Positions 7,811 to 15,591 of a stretch of DNA of 27,931 nt are shown here, one piece after another (within the stretch, counting starts at the first letter, position 1; the number at the start of each line of letters is the position of its first letter). The translations under genes were made by a program, and so were the position numbers. The notes beneath the pieces were generated by a model, which made no database searches, was not told the DNA's origin, and saw only the letters and a list, made by a program, of their open reading frames with translations. This DNA is from JBPBQZ01 sp050955105. Its GTDB lineage: Bacteria; Pseudomonadota; Gammaproteobacteria; Burkholderiales; Burkholderiaceae. The DNA is taken from the NCBI GenBank assembly GCA_050955105.1, contig JBPBQZ010000096.1:1-27931 (forward strand), given 5' to 3'.

Positions 7811-8881
7811 TTACACCGGATCGAGCTTGCGTTCCAGACTTGGATAGTCGGTGTAGCCGAGCGCGCCCTCGGCATAGAAGGTATTGATATTCGGCTCATT
7901 GAGCGGAGCATCCGAGCGGAAGCGGTGCGGCAGATCCGGATTGGCGAGGAAGGACTTGCCGAAGGCGATAGCATCCGCTTCGCCGTGCGCGATCGCCTGC
8001 GCGGCACTCTCTTTTGTGAAACCCTCATTGGCGATATACGCGCCGCCGAATGCCGCCTTGATTTGCGGCCCGATGCGGCCCGCGCCGGTATGCTCGCGCG
8101 CGAAGATGAACGCTACTTTGCGACGCCCCAGTTCACGCGCCACGTAGGTAAACAGCGCCAACGGATCCGAATCACCCATGGCGTGCGCGTCGCCGCGCGG
8201 CGCCAGGTGTACGCCGACTTTACCGCCGCCCCACACGCTAATGCAGGCGTCGGTCACTTCAAGCAGCAGACGCGCGCGATTTTCGATCGAGCCACCGTAG
8301 TGGTCGGCGCGTTGGTTGCTGCTGTCCTGCAAGAATTGATCGAGCAGATAGCCGTTCGCACTATGAATCTCGACGCCATCGAAGCCGGCCGCCAAGGCGT
8401 TTTCCGCGCCTTTGCGGAAGGCCTCGACGACGCCGGGGATTTCGCTGATTTCGAGCGCACGCGGCGTGGGGTAGGGACGCTCAGGCCGCAACAGGCTGAC
8501 GTTACCGCGCGCGGCGATTGCGCTCGGCGCGACTGGCGCCGCGTTGTCCAGGAAAACCGGATCGGAGATGCGGCCGACGTGCCACAGTTGCAGCACAATC
8601 AGGCCGCCGGCTGCATGCACGGCCTGCGTAACTTTCTTCCAGCCGGCAACTTGCTCCGCTGACCAGATGCCCGGGCTATTGGCGTAGCCCACGCCTTGCG
8701 GCGTAACCGAGGTCGCCTCGCTGATGATGAGGCCTGCCGACGCGCGCTGCCGGTAGTATTCGGCCATCAGCTCATTGGGAGCGCGTTCATCAACCGCGCG
8801 CAGGCGCGTGAGCGGTGCCAGCACGATACGGTTCGGCAATGCGAGATCGCCGATCTGGATAGGATCGAAAAGGGTGGCCAT
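7811..8881 (-). CDS. Old yellow enzyme family ene-reductase (NemA-like)
   Basis: 356 aa FMN-dependent NAD(P)H oxidoreductase of the N-ethylmaleimide reductase/xenobiotic reductase type, which reduces activated C=C bonds, nitro compounds and quinones in the cytoplasm. Visible marks: ALPNRIVLAPLTRLRA (FMN-binding Thr), QLWHVGRIS, the active-site pair in VEIHSANGYLLDQF, the QRADHYGGSIENRARLLLEV motif, and the C-terminal GYTDYPSL typical of NemA-like enzymes. The open frame extends 86 codons upstream of ATG 8881, but that part is low-complexity Arg-rich sequence; the ATG at 8881 has GGAGG 6 bases upstream and the family start ATLFDPIQIGDLALPNRI. It has its own terminator and is divergent from an IclR gene. 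It is probably a detoxification gene. Confidence 0.93.
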   Translation of the reverse strand: MATLFDPIQIGDLALPNRIVLAPLTRLRAVDERAPNELMAEYYRQRASAGLIISEATSVTPQGVGYANSPGIWSAEQVAGWKKVTQAVHAAGGLIVLQLWHVGRISDPVFLDNAAPVAPSAIAARGNVSLLRPERPYPTPRALEISEIPGVVEAFRKGAENALAAGFDGVEIHSANGYLLDQFLQDSSNQRADHYGGSIENRARLLLEVTDACISVWGGGKVGVHLAPRGDAHAMGDSDPLALFTYVARELGRRKVAFIFAREHTGAGRIGPQIKAAFGGAYIANEGFTKESAAQAIAHGEADAIAFGKSFLANPDLPHRFRSDAPLNEPNINTFYAEGALGYTDYPSLERKLDPV

Positions 8882-8915
8882 AGCGGACCTCCGATGGAAA
8901 GATAAGCAGGCTTGG

Positions 8916-8939
8916 GAGAGCGCAACCGCGATCGCTCTC
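8916..8939. promoter_or_regulatory. Inverted repeat in the divergent OYE/iclR spacer
   Basis: GAGAGCG and CGCTCTC are perfect 7-base arms with a 10-base spacer, 35 bases upstream of the old yellow enzyme start. It could be an operator for that gene, perhaps bound by the IclR protein or by an unlinked repressor. The rest of the 237-base spacer shows nothing I can name. Confidence 0.3.
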
Positions 8940-9118
8940 ATAAACATTGGACTGGCGAAGAATAGCCTGACTGGCAAAACTCCGTTGATCGCGCGCCAGC
9001 GAATTACAATCCGCTGTCGCACAATGCGCGCCGCCCTGCAGTCAGGCGTCAGGCTCGAAAGTCGCCAGCACGAGCGGTCGACGCCAGAGCGACGCTGCCG
9101 ACCCTCCCTCCGTGATCC

Positions 9119-9982
9119 ATGAAAGCCACGAAAGTCCAAGACCGAAACCTGCCGCCAGGCCTTGTCGCCGACAGCGTTACCGAACCGTCCGGCGCGGATA
9201 AATCCACCGAAAGCGGTGCGTTGACGCGCGGCCTGACCGTGCTATCGGCCATCATTGCCGCGGCGCGCCCGCTGTCGTTGATCGAGATCGGCGAGATGGT
9301 CGGCCTCTCGTCGAGCACCTGCCATCGTCTGTTGCAGACGCTGATTCAGGCTGGCTACATCTACCGCGATACCGGCAACCGCTACCACCCCGCGCCGCGT
9401 GCCGTGTTGCCGCTTGCCATCGACCATCCTCTCAATCTTCTGCGCCGTGATGCGGGCGACACGCTCAAGACGCTGCAGCATGAATACGGCGCGTCGGCCG
9501 GGCTCATCGTTTTCATGGGCACAACGCGTCTTTATGTCGACATCGTGCTCGGCCGCGACAATGTCGCGCCGTATTACGAAACGCATCATCTGCCGCCGTT
9601 TCACTGCACCGTCTCGGGCAAGCTGCTGCTGAGCGAACTCACGCTCGCCGAGCGTGACGCCTTGCTGGGCGCGGCGCCTTACGCATCGCGCACGCCGCAA
9701 ACCATCATCGAGCGCGATGCATTGATGCACGATCTCGAGCGAGTGGCCGCAACCGGCATCTCGAGCAACTTCAACGAAAACATCCTCGGCATCTCCGCCG
9801 TTGGCGCGCGCCTCGGCCTGCCCGAGGCGCGCGCGATCGGCGTGATCGTGCTAACCGGGCCGAGCAAATACTTCACGAAGCCCCGCGTCGCCGCCATGCG
9901 CCGCGACCTTCAGGAAGCGACCACCATCCTTTCGAATACGTCGCTCGCGGTGCGCGCGGTCGCACGCTTTCTGAATATCTGA
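9119..9982 (+). CDS. IclR family transcriptional regulator
   Basis: 287 aa. After about 35 poorly conserved residues comes the winged helix-turn-helix: RGLTVLSAIIAAARPLSLIE, then EMVGLSSSTCHRLLQTLIQA. The effector-binding domain follows from about residue 110, with YGASAGLIVFMGTTRLYVD, PFHCTVSGKLLLSE and GISSNFNENILGISAVGA in family order, so the protein is complete. The ribosome site is weak; a later start is possible, but the extra N-terminus is common in the family. It is divergent from the old yellow enzyme and upstream of, but separated by a terminator from, the rhodanese operon. Its target is either neighbour, or both. Confidence 0.92.
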   Translation: MKATKVQDRNLPPGLVADSVTEPSGADKSTESGALTRGLTVLSAIIAAARPLSLIEIGEMVGLSSSTCHRLLQTLIQAGYIYRDTGNRYHPAPRAVLPLAIDHPLNLLRRDAGDTLKTLQHEYGASAGLIVFMGTTRLYVDIVLGRDNVAPYYETHHLPPFHCTVSGKLLLSELTLAERDALLGAAPYASRTPQTIIERDALMHDLERVAATGISSNFNENILGISAVGARLGLPEARAIGVIVLTGPSKYFTKPRVAAMRRDLQEATTILSNTSLAVRAVARFLNI

Positions 9983-9987
9983 ATTCG

Positions 9988-10010
9988 AGCCGTGCGACGC
10001 ACGGCTTTTT
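9988..10010 (+). terminator. Rho-independent terminator of the iclR-family gene
   Basis: Perfect 8-pair stem AGCCGTGC / GCACGGCT with loop GAC, followed by five T, starting 5 bases after the stop codon. Confidence 0.9.
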
Positions 10011-10131
10011 GGCAGCACTTCCCTGCCTCCCGGCGCCGCGCGCGCATTCCCGAATTTCTCGAAAGCTCAGGCCGATTTATTGGTTAGTGCAGCGCGTCCA
10101 CCCTCGCATAATCAAAAAATAGAAGAAATTT

Positions 10132-10173
10132 CCCATTTTTAGATGGGGGTGCGCGTGTGCGTTTTGCACGCGC
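10132..10173. promoter_or_regulatory. Two adjacent inverted repeats in the leader of the rhodanese operon
   Basis: CCCAT-N6-ATGGG (10132-10147) is followed by GCGCGTG-N9-CACGCGC (10151-10173). Both lie just upstream of the chosen start at 10205, after an A/T-rich stretch (10110-10130) that could hold the promoter. The second could also form a leader hairpin. Which protein, if any, binds is unknown. Confidence 0.3.
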
Positions 10174-10204
10174 GTTCTGTGAACGCATCAAGGATCCAGC
10201 CAGC

Positions 10205-11872
10205 ATGAGTGCCCAATCTGTTCGTGCCGTGTCGCCCCAAAACCTGAGAAACCTGCTTGCGACCGATCGCGAGGTCGCCTTGCTTGATGTCCGCGAAGAA
10301 GGCGTCTCCGCGCGCCGGCGGCTGTTCTATTCATCTGTCGCACCCGTCGGCCGGCTGGGGTATGTGGTGGCGCGCCTCGTGCCGCGGCTGAATACGCCGG
10401 TCGTGCTGATCGACAGCCATGGTGAATACGTCTGGCGGGCGGCCACGTTGCTGAGCGAATTCGGTTATACCGACGTGTCGATTCTCGACGGCGGCGTGGA
10501 CGCATGGGCACGTGCCGGGTACGAAGTGTTCAGCGGCACCAACGTCCCCGGCAAAGCCTTTGGCGAGATCATCGAAACGCGTCTGCACACGCCCAATATC
10601 GACGCGCAGACGCTCAAGGCGCGCCAAGACGCGGGCGACGACCTCATCGTGCTCGACAGCCGCCCGTTCAGCGAATATCACACGATGAATATCCCCGGCG
10701 GCATCGAATGCGCGGGCGCTGAACTCGTCTATCGCGCGCTGGCGGCGGCGCCGTCGCCGGAAACACTGATCGTGGTGAATTGCGCGGGACGCACGCGTAG
10801 CATTCTGGGCGCGCAATCGTTGGTCAATGCGGGCATCCCCAACCCGGTCGCGGCGCTCACCGGCGGCTCGATGGCGTGGCGGTTGTCGGGGTTCACGCTG
10901 GAACACGGGCAGACCCGCACCGCACCGCACCCCGAGCCCGGCACTTTGGCAGCAGCGCGCCGGCTTGCCGTCACGGCGGCGGAGAAGGCCGGCGTGCGGG
11001 TGATCGACGCCGCTGCGCTGGCGGCATTTGAAGCAGAATCTTCATCCCGCACACTCTATCGTTTCGACGTTCGACAACCGCTCGAATATGAGGCGGGACA
11101 TCCGGCGAACTGGCGCTCGGCCCCGGGTGGCCAGCTGGTTCAAGCAACCGATGAGTACGTCGGTAGCTTGCACTCCCGCGTGGTACTTCGCGACGACGAC
11201 GGCGTACGCGCGCGGATGACCGCTTCGTGGCTGGTGCAACTCGGTTATCTCGATGTCTATGTGCTGGAAGACGCAGCGAGCGCGCAACTCGCCGCAGCGT
11301 CCTCCGAAGCCGGTCCCGAGCCGCGCCGTTTGTTCGGAGCCACCGGCCGTGTTCGCTGGGTCCAGGCAGACCACGTCGAACAGGGTTCGTTTCAGGTAAT
11401 CGATATCGACCGGAGCCTCGCATTCCGCGAGAGTCACATCCGCGGCGCGCGCTTCATCGCCGCCAGCGCGCTCGACGATCACCTGGAACAACTGAGCCGC
11501 GACGGCGCGATCGTATTGACTTCGGAAGACGGCACGCTTGCCGGACTCGTCGCCGCTCGGCTCAGCAGTCGCGTACCGGACATCGCGGCACTGCTCGGCG
11601 GCACGCGTCGCTGGCGTTCGCTCGGCCTGCCCGTCGAAAGCGGCGACATCGGCAATCTCACCGGTGACGACGACGCCTGGTACAGCCCTTACTACGCCGC
11701 GCCCGATCAGGTCGCCGCGCAAATGAACGCCTACCTCGCCTGGGAGCTGCAACTGGTCGAACAGGTAGATCGCGACGGCATTGCATCGATCGAGCCACTG
11801 GATTTCGCCACCGATACGGCAAGCCGCAGTCACGCGCGGCTTGCCGCGATCACCGGCCTGGAGCAGCGATGA
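10205..11872 (+). CDS. Multidomain rhodanese-like protein (four domains, one active-site Cys)
   Basis: 555 aa from ATG 10205; the frame opens at GTG 10157, but AAGGA upstream of 10205 and the domain boundary favour the ATG. Rhodaneses move a sulfane sulfur through an active-site Cys persulfide. Four tandem domains are visible: about 1-110, 125-255, 265-395 and 400-500. Each shows the fold pattern of an LLDVR/LDSR-type strand, an active-loop strand and LGG.xxW. Only domain 2 has the active Cys (VVNCAGRTRS, Cys193). The matching loops are IDSHGEY (domain 1), LRDDDGV (domain 3) and TSEDGTL (domain 4), all without Cys, so these are probably inactive or regulatory. The stop overlaps the next start by ATGA. 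Placed with a Bug receptor and an SsuD-like enzyme, it probably handles sulfur released from an organosulfur substrate (inference). Confidence 0.88.
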   Translation: MSAQSVRAVSPQNLRNLLATDREVALLDVREEGVSARRRLFYSSVAPVGRLGYVVARLVPRLNTPVVLIDSHGEYVWRAATLLSEFGYTDVSILDGGVDAWARAGYEVFSGTNVPGKAFGEIIETRLHTPNIDAQTLKARQDAGDDLIVLDSRPFSEYHTMNIPGGIECAGAELVYRALAAAPSPETLIVVNCAGRTRSILGAQSLVNAGIPNPVAALTGGSMAWRLSGFTLEHGQTRTAPHPEPGTLAAARRLAVTAAEKAGVRVIDAAALAAFEAESSSRTLYRFDVRQPLEYEAGHPANWRSAPGGQLVQATDEYVGSLHSRVVLRDDDGVRARMTASWLVQLGYLDVYVLEDAASAQLAAASSEAGPEPRRLFGATGRVRWVQADHVEQGSFQVIDIDRSLAFRESHIRGARFIAASALDDHLEQLSRDGAIVLTSEDGTLAGLVAARLSSRVPDIAALLGGTRRWRSLGLPVESGDIGNLTGDDDAWYSPYYAAPDQVAAQMNAYLAWELQLVEQVDRDGIASIEPLDFATDTASRSHARLAAITGLEQR

Positions 11873-12888
11873 AACGCCTCCACGATGCCAACGCGAGCGC
11901 AGTGTTCTCACGACGCGAAGTGTTGAAGACCGCGCTATACGGGGCGTTGGCTGCCGCGGCGCCCGTGACGTCGGCGTTCGCATCCGGCTATCCGCAACGA
12001 CCGATCCAATATGTCTCGCCATATCCGCCAGGCGGCACCAATGACCTGGTCGCACGCATCGCGAGCAAGCGCCTCGCCGCGCTGCTTGGCACCTCAATCA
12101 TTGTCGAGAATCGGGGCGGCGCGGGCGGCACCATCGGCACCGGTTACGTCGCCCGTGCGAACGCCGATGGCTATACCGTGCTCAACGCGTCCAGCGGCAA
12201 CCTCACGTCCGCGCCGCAGGTGCTCGGCGCGCCTTACCGTCCGCTGGCGGATTTCATTCCGGTGGGCTTCCTCGGCAATATCCGCTTCGTGTTCGCGTCG
12301 CACCCTTCGCTCAAGGTCAACACCTTGCATGAATTGATTGCCTACGCGAAAGCACATCCGGGCAAGGTCAATTACGGCACAGCGGGCATTGGCACCGGCG
12401 GCCATCTGGCCGGCGAGTATCTGAAGCTGCGCACCGGCATCGATATTGTTCACGTGCCTTATCGCGGCTCCGCTCCCGCACTGACGGACGCGGTAGCGGG
12501 CGCCGTGCAACTCGTGATCGATCCGCTCGCCACGGAATATGTGCGATCCGGCAATCTGCGCGGACTGGCCTTCGCGGGCGCTACCGATGCTGCCGATCTG
12601 CCAGGGGTTCCTTCGATCGACGTCGCGGGTGTGCCGCACTGGGAAGTCACCAATTTCTATCTGGCGACCGTTCCTGTTGCCACGCCGCCCGCCATCGTCG
12701 ATGCACTCAGTGCGGCGTTCGCCAAGCTCGCCGGCGACCCTTCAGTCGTGGCGAGCATGAAACCGCTAGGCGTCGAGCTCAAGCCGCTCGACCGCAACCA
12801 GACGTTCGCGCTACTGAAGGCGGAGACCGCCGTGAATAATCGCATCATCGCCGCGGCTCACATTCCGACTGCGAAAGCAGCAGCTTGA
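11869..12888 (+). CDS. Bug/TctC family periplasmic substrate-binding protein
   Basis: 339 aa. The leader carries SRREVLK followed by a hydrophobic stretch and ASG-YPQRPI, which fits a twin-arginine signal with cleavage near residue 42. The mature start YPQRPIQYVSPYPPGGTNDL and later IIVENRGGAGGTIGTGYVA and VNYGTAGIGTGGHLAGE are standard for Bug receptors, which bind carboxylates and similar small ligands. The tripartite membrane parts TctA and TctB are absent here, so it is an orphan receptor, as is usual in Burkholderiales. GGAG precedes the ATG, which overlaps the rhodanese stop by four bases. The operon suggests a sulfonate-like or carboxylate ligand (inference). Confidence 0.9.
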   Translation: MKRLHDANASAVFSRREVLKTALYGALAAAAPVTSAFASGYPQRPIQYVSPYPPGGTNDLVARIASKRLAALLGTSIIVENRGGAGGTIGTGYVARANADGYTVLNASSGNLTSAPQVLGAPYRPLADFIPVGFLGNIRFVFASHPSLKVNTLHELIAYAKAHPGKVNYGTAGIGTGGHLAGEYLKLRTGIDIVHVPYRGSAPALTDAVAGAVQLVIDPLATEYVRSGNLRGLAFAGATDAADLPGVPSIDVAGVPHWEVTNFYLATVPVATPPAIVDALSAAFAKLAGDPSVVASMKPLGVELKPLDRNQTFALLKAETAVNNRIIAAAHIPTAKAAA

Positions 12889-12905
12889 TACGGAGCAACT
12901 AAAGC

Positions 12906-14018
12906 ATGAGCATCAAACTCTACGGCACCCTTTATCCGCGACTCTTCTCGGAAGTGGTCCCCGCCAGCGGACCCGCGTTCGACATCCCGCACATCGAGCG
13001 TACCGCGCGTGCCCACGAGCAGGCGGGGTTCGACGGCGTGCTCTTGCCGCACAATGCTGGCTGGGCCGACAATTTCCTGACCGCCGCGCGCGCCGCGGGC
13101 GTCACCAGCACACTGAACTTCCTGTTGGCGCATCGACCAGGATTCGTCTCGCCGACGCTTGCTGCGCGCAAGCTCGCGACGCTCGATCACTTCACCAACG
13201 GCCGACTGCAGGTTCACATCATCACGGGCGGCCGTAATGCCGAGCAGCGCCGTGACGGCGATTACCTCGAGCACGACGCACGCTACGAACGGACTGACGA
13301 ATATCTGGATATAGTGCGGCGCATCTGGACAAGCCACGAGCCGATCGATCACGCGGGTAAGCACTACCAGTTCGAAAAGGCATTTTCCGAACTCAAGCCG
13401 CTGCAAACGCCGCACCTGCCCATCTCATTTGGCGGCGCCTCCGAGCCGGCGATTCGTGCGGCCGCGCGGCACGCCGACATTTTCGCGCTGTGGGGCGAGA
13501 CGCTCGATGGCACGCGCGAGCTGACGCAACGCGTGCTGGCCGAAGCGCAGCAGTATGGCCGAAAACCCGCATTTAGCATCTCGATCCGGACGATTCTTGG
13601 CGCCACCGAAGAGCAGGCATGGGAGCGCGCGCGGGCGATCGCGGCGCAGACGGAAGAGGTCGGTCTGTGGAGTTCGAAATCCAAAGTCTTCGGCGGACAT
13701 GTGCCGCCTGCCACGGCGGAGAACGAGGGTTCGCGGCGCTTGCTTGAACTGGTCGAGCAGGGCGAGGTGCTCGATAAGCGTCTGTTCATGGGCGTTGCGC
13801 GAGCCACCAATGCGCCCGGCAATACCACCGCGATCGTCGGTACCGCCGCGCAGGTTGCGGAAGCCCTGCTCGAGTACTACGACATCGGCGTATCCAGTTT
13901 CCTGTTCAGAGGCTTCGATCCGCGCACCGATGCCGAAGAATATGGCGAGGAACTGATTCCGCTGCTGCGCGCAGGGGCGGCTGAGCGGGATGCGCGACGG
14001 CAAGCTGTGGCCGCATGA
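12906..14018 (+). CDS. LLM-class flavin-dependent monooxygenase, SsuD-like
   Basis: 370 aa TIM-barrel enzyme of the bacterial luciferase-like family. Closest in pattern to alkanesulfonate monooxygenase SsuD, which uses reduced flavin and O2 to cut a C-S bond and free sulfite: RPGFVSPTLAARKLATLDHF, GRLQVHIITGGRNAEQ, DYLEHDARYERTDEYLDIVR, GKHYQFEKAFSELKPLQ, LPISFGGASE and HADIFALWGE. The position of E. coli SsuD Cys54 is a Trp here (HNAGWADN). It starts 17 bases after the Bug gene with GGAG 10 bases upstream. No flavin reductase (SsuE) is in the operon. Its stop is only 14 bases from the convergent histidine ammonia-lyase gene. Substrate unknown. Confidence 0.9.
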   Translation: MSIKLYGTLYPRLFSEVVPASGPAFDIPHIERTARAHEQAGFDGVLLPHNAGWADNFLTAARAAGVTSTLNFLLAHRPGFVSPTLAARKLATLDHFTNGRLQVHIITGGRNAEQRRDGDYLEHDARYERTDEYLDIVRRIWTSHEPIDHAGKHYQFEKAFSELKPLQTPHLPISFGGASEPAIRAAARHADIFALWGETLDGTRELTQRVLAEAQQYGRKPAFSISIRTILGATEEQAWERARAIAAQTEEVGLWSSKSKVFGGHVPPATAENEGSRRLLELVEQGEVLDKRLFMGVARATNAPGNTTAIVGTAAQVAEALLEYYDIGVSSFLFRGFDPRTDAEEYGEELIPLLRAGAAERDARRQAVAA

Positions 14019-14032
14019 TGCCGACGGTGCGC

Positions 14033-15559
14033 CTAAGCGAAGAAGCTGGCAAGGGTCGTCTTACCCACTATCTCGCCAGACGCAATGATGTCGGCCACCG
14101 CCTGCATGTCAGGCGCGATCGGACGGTCTTCCGGCATGAATGCGGCCTGGCCGCGAATCGCGTTATAGACCGTCGCCAATTCCGGCGAGCAAGACTGGCC
14201 GCCGCGCAGATCCACCGCCTGGGCCGCACAGAGCGCCTCGATCGACATGATGCCGCGCAGCGTATCCACCATGCCGAGTAGACGGCGCGCGCCGTGGGTC
14301 GCCATCGACACATGATCTTCCTGATTGCCGGCGGTAGGAATGGTATCGATCGAGGCGGGATGGGCGCGCTGCTTGTTTTCCGAAGCCATCGCCGCGGCGG
14401 AGATGTGCGCCGTCATATAGCCTGAATTCAATCCCGCATCCGGCGTCAACATAGCGGGCAGATGCGTGAAGGCGGGGTCGAGCAGCAAATTGCAGCGACG
14501 CTCCGAGAGATTGCCGATTTCGGCGATCGCCATGGCCAGCATATCGGCGGCGAATGCGATCGGTTCCGCGTGGAAATTGCCCCCGGAAATCACTTCGCCG
14601 GTGTCGACGAAAATCAGCGGGTTATCGGATGCGGCGTTACCCTCGATCTCGAGCGTGGATGCGGCATGGTGAATCAGGTCGAGACACGCCCCCAGGACCT
14701 GAGGCTGGCAGCGGATGCTATAGGGATCCTGGACCTTGCCCGATGCCACACTGATCGCCCGCATCGGACTGCCGTCCAGCAGGGATTTCATCGCATTGCC
14801 TACCTCGATCTGTCCCGGCTGGCCCCTGAGAAGGTGAATCCGCGGATCGAACGGACTGGCGATGCCGGCCAGTGCTTCCGTCGACAGTGCCCCGATGGCC
14901 ATTGCCGCGACGAATGCCTTCTCCAGCGCAAACAAGGCCTTCATTGCAAGTGCCGTCGAGACCTGAGTGCCGTTCATCAGTGCCAGTCCCTCCTTCGGCG
15001 CGAGGCTGATCGGCTGCAAACCGGCGCGTTGCAGCGCTGCGCTGCCTGCGTACAGTGCCCCGTCGAACCAGGCCTCGCCGCCGCCGCTCAGCACCGCGCT
15101 CATATGCGCAAGCGGCGCCAGATCGCCCGATGCGCCGACCGATCCTTGAGCCGGAATCTTCGGCATCACGCCGCGTTCGAGCATGGCCTCGATCAGCCTG
15201 ACGGTACGCAGCTTGATGCCGGACGCGCCGCGCCCAAGACTCGCGATCTTCAAGCCCATGGTGAGGCGCACCACGTCGGCGTCCAGCGCGTCGCCATAGC
15301 CCGTCATATGCGACATCACCAGGTTCTGCTGTAGCTTGCTCAGGTCCGCGTCACTGATCCGCACATGCGCAAGCTTCCCGAAGCCGGTATTCAGTCCATA
15401 GACAGCCTTGCCGCTTTTGACGAGGTCGTCGACGACCCCCTCGGCGGCAACCACCGCTTCGATCGCTCTGGCATTAAGACGCGGGGAGCCGCCCGCCAGC
15501 ACATGGCGCCAGATTGCGAGGGGCGTGGTACCGGGATCGATTTCGAAACTCGTGTTCAT
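14033..15559 (-). CDS. hutH: Histidine ammonia-lyase
   Basis: 508 aa, normal HutH length, with the start at ATG 15559; the open frame runs 31 codons further upstream, but HutH-like sequence begins here. It removes ammonia from L-histidine to give urocanate in the cytoplasm. The MIO-forming Ala143-Ser144-Gly145 is intact in GSVGASGDLAPLAHM. Tyr54 (YGLNTGFG), His84 (VMSHMTGYGD), Tyr280 and Arg283 (QDPYSIRCQPQV) and Glu414 (NQEDHVSM) all sit where Pseudomonas HutH has its catalytic residues. One local difference is the segment before KVQDPY (SVASG instead of the common SHKNCD). No clear ribosome site is seen in the 32-base gap after the amidohydrolase, so coupling is possible. It is last in the leftward cluster with a urocanase homologue, which suggests a histidine-like substrate. 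Confidence 0.92.
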   Translation of the reverse strand: MNTSFEIDPGTTPLAIWRHVLAGGSPRLNARAIEAVVAAEGVVDDLVKSGKAVYGLNTGFGKLAHVRISDADLSKLQQNLVMSHMTGYGDALDADVVRLTMGLKIASLGRGASGIKLRTVRLIEAMLERGVMPKIPAQGSVGASGDLAPLAHMSAVLSGGGEAWFDGALYAGSAALQRAGLQPISLAPKEGLALMNGTQVSTALAMKALFALEKAFVAAMAIGALSTEALAGIASPFDPRIHLLRGQPGQIEVGNAMKSLLDGSPMRAISVASGKVQDPYSIRCQPQVLGACLDLIHHAASTLEIEGNAASDNPLIFVDTGEVISGGNFHAEPIAFAADMLAMAIAEIGNLSERRCNLLLDPAFTHLPAMLTPDAGLNSGYMTAHISAAAMASENKQRAHPASIDTIPTAGNQEDHVSMATHGARRLLGMVDTLRGIMSIEALCAAQAVDLRGGQSCSPELATVYNAIRGQAAFMPEDRPIAPDMQAVADIIASGEIVGKTTLASFFA

Positions 15560-15591
15560 GGATTGGATTTTCAGAAAAATGTGAGAAGGAG

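Noticed and set aside
7748..8662. 304-residue plus-strand open frame opposite the old yellow enzyme
   Set aside because: It runs over the terminator hairpin and the coding strand of a clear OYE; composition is that of an antisense shadow.
8882..9139. 86-codon upstream extension of the old yellow enzyme
   Set aside because: It crosses the divergent promoter region and the iclR start; the ATG at 8881 has a strong ribosome site and the family N-terminus.
11042..12097. 351-residue minus-strand open frame across the rhodanese/Bug junction
   Set aside because: It is antisense to two recognisable genes and Arg-rich with no known motif.
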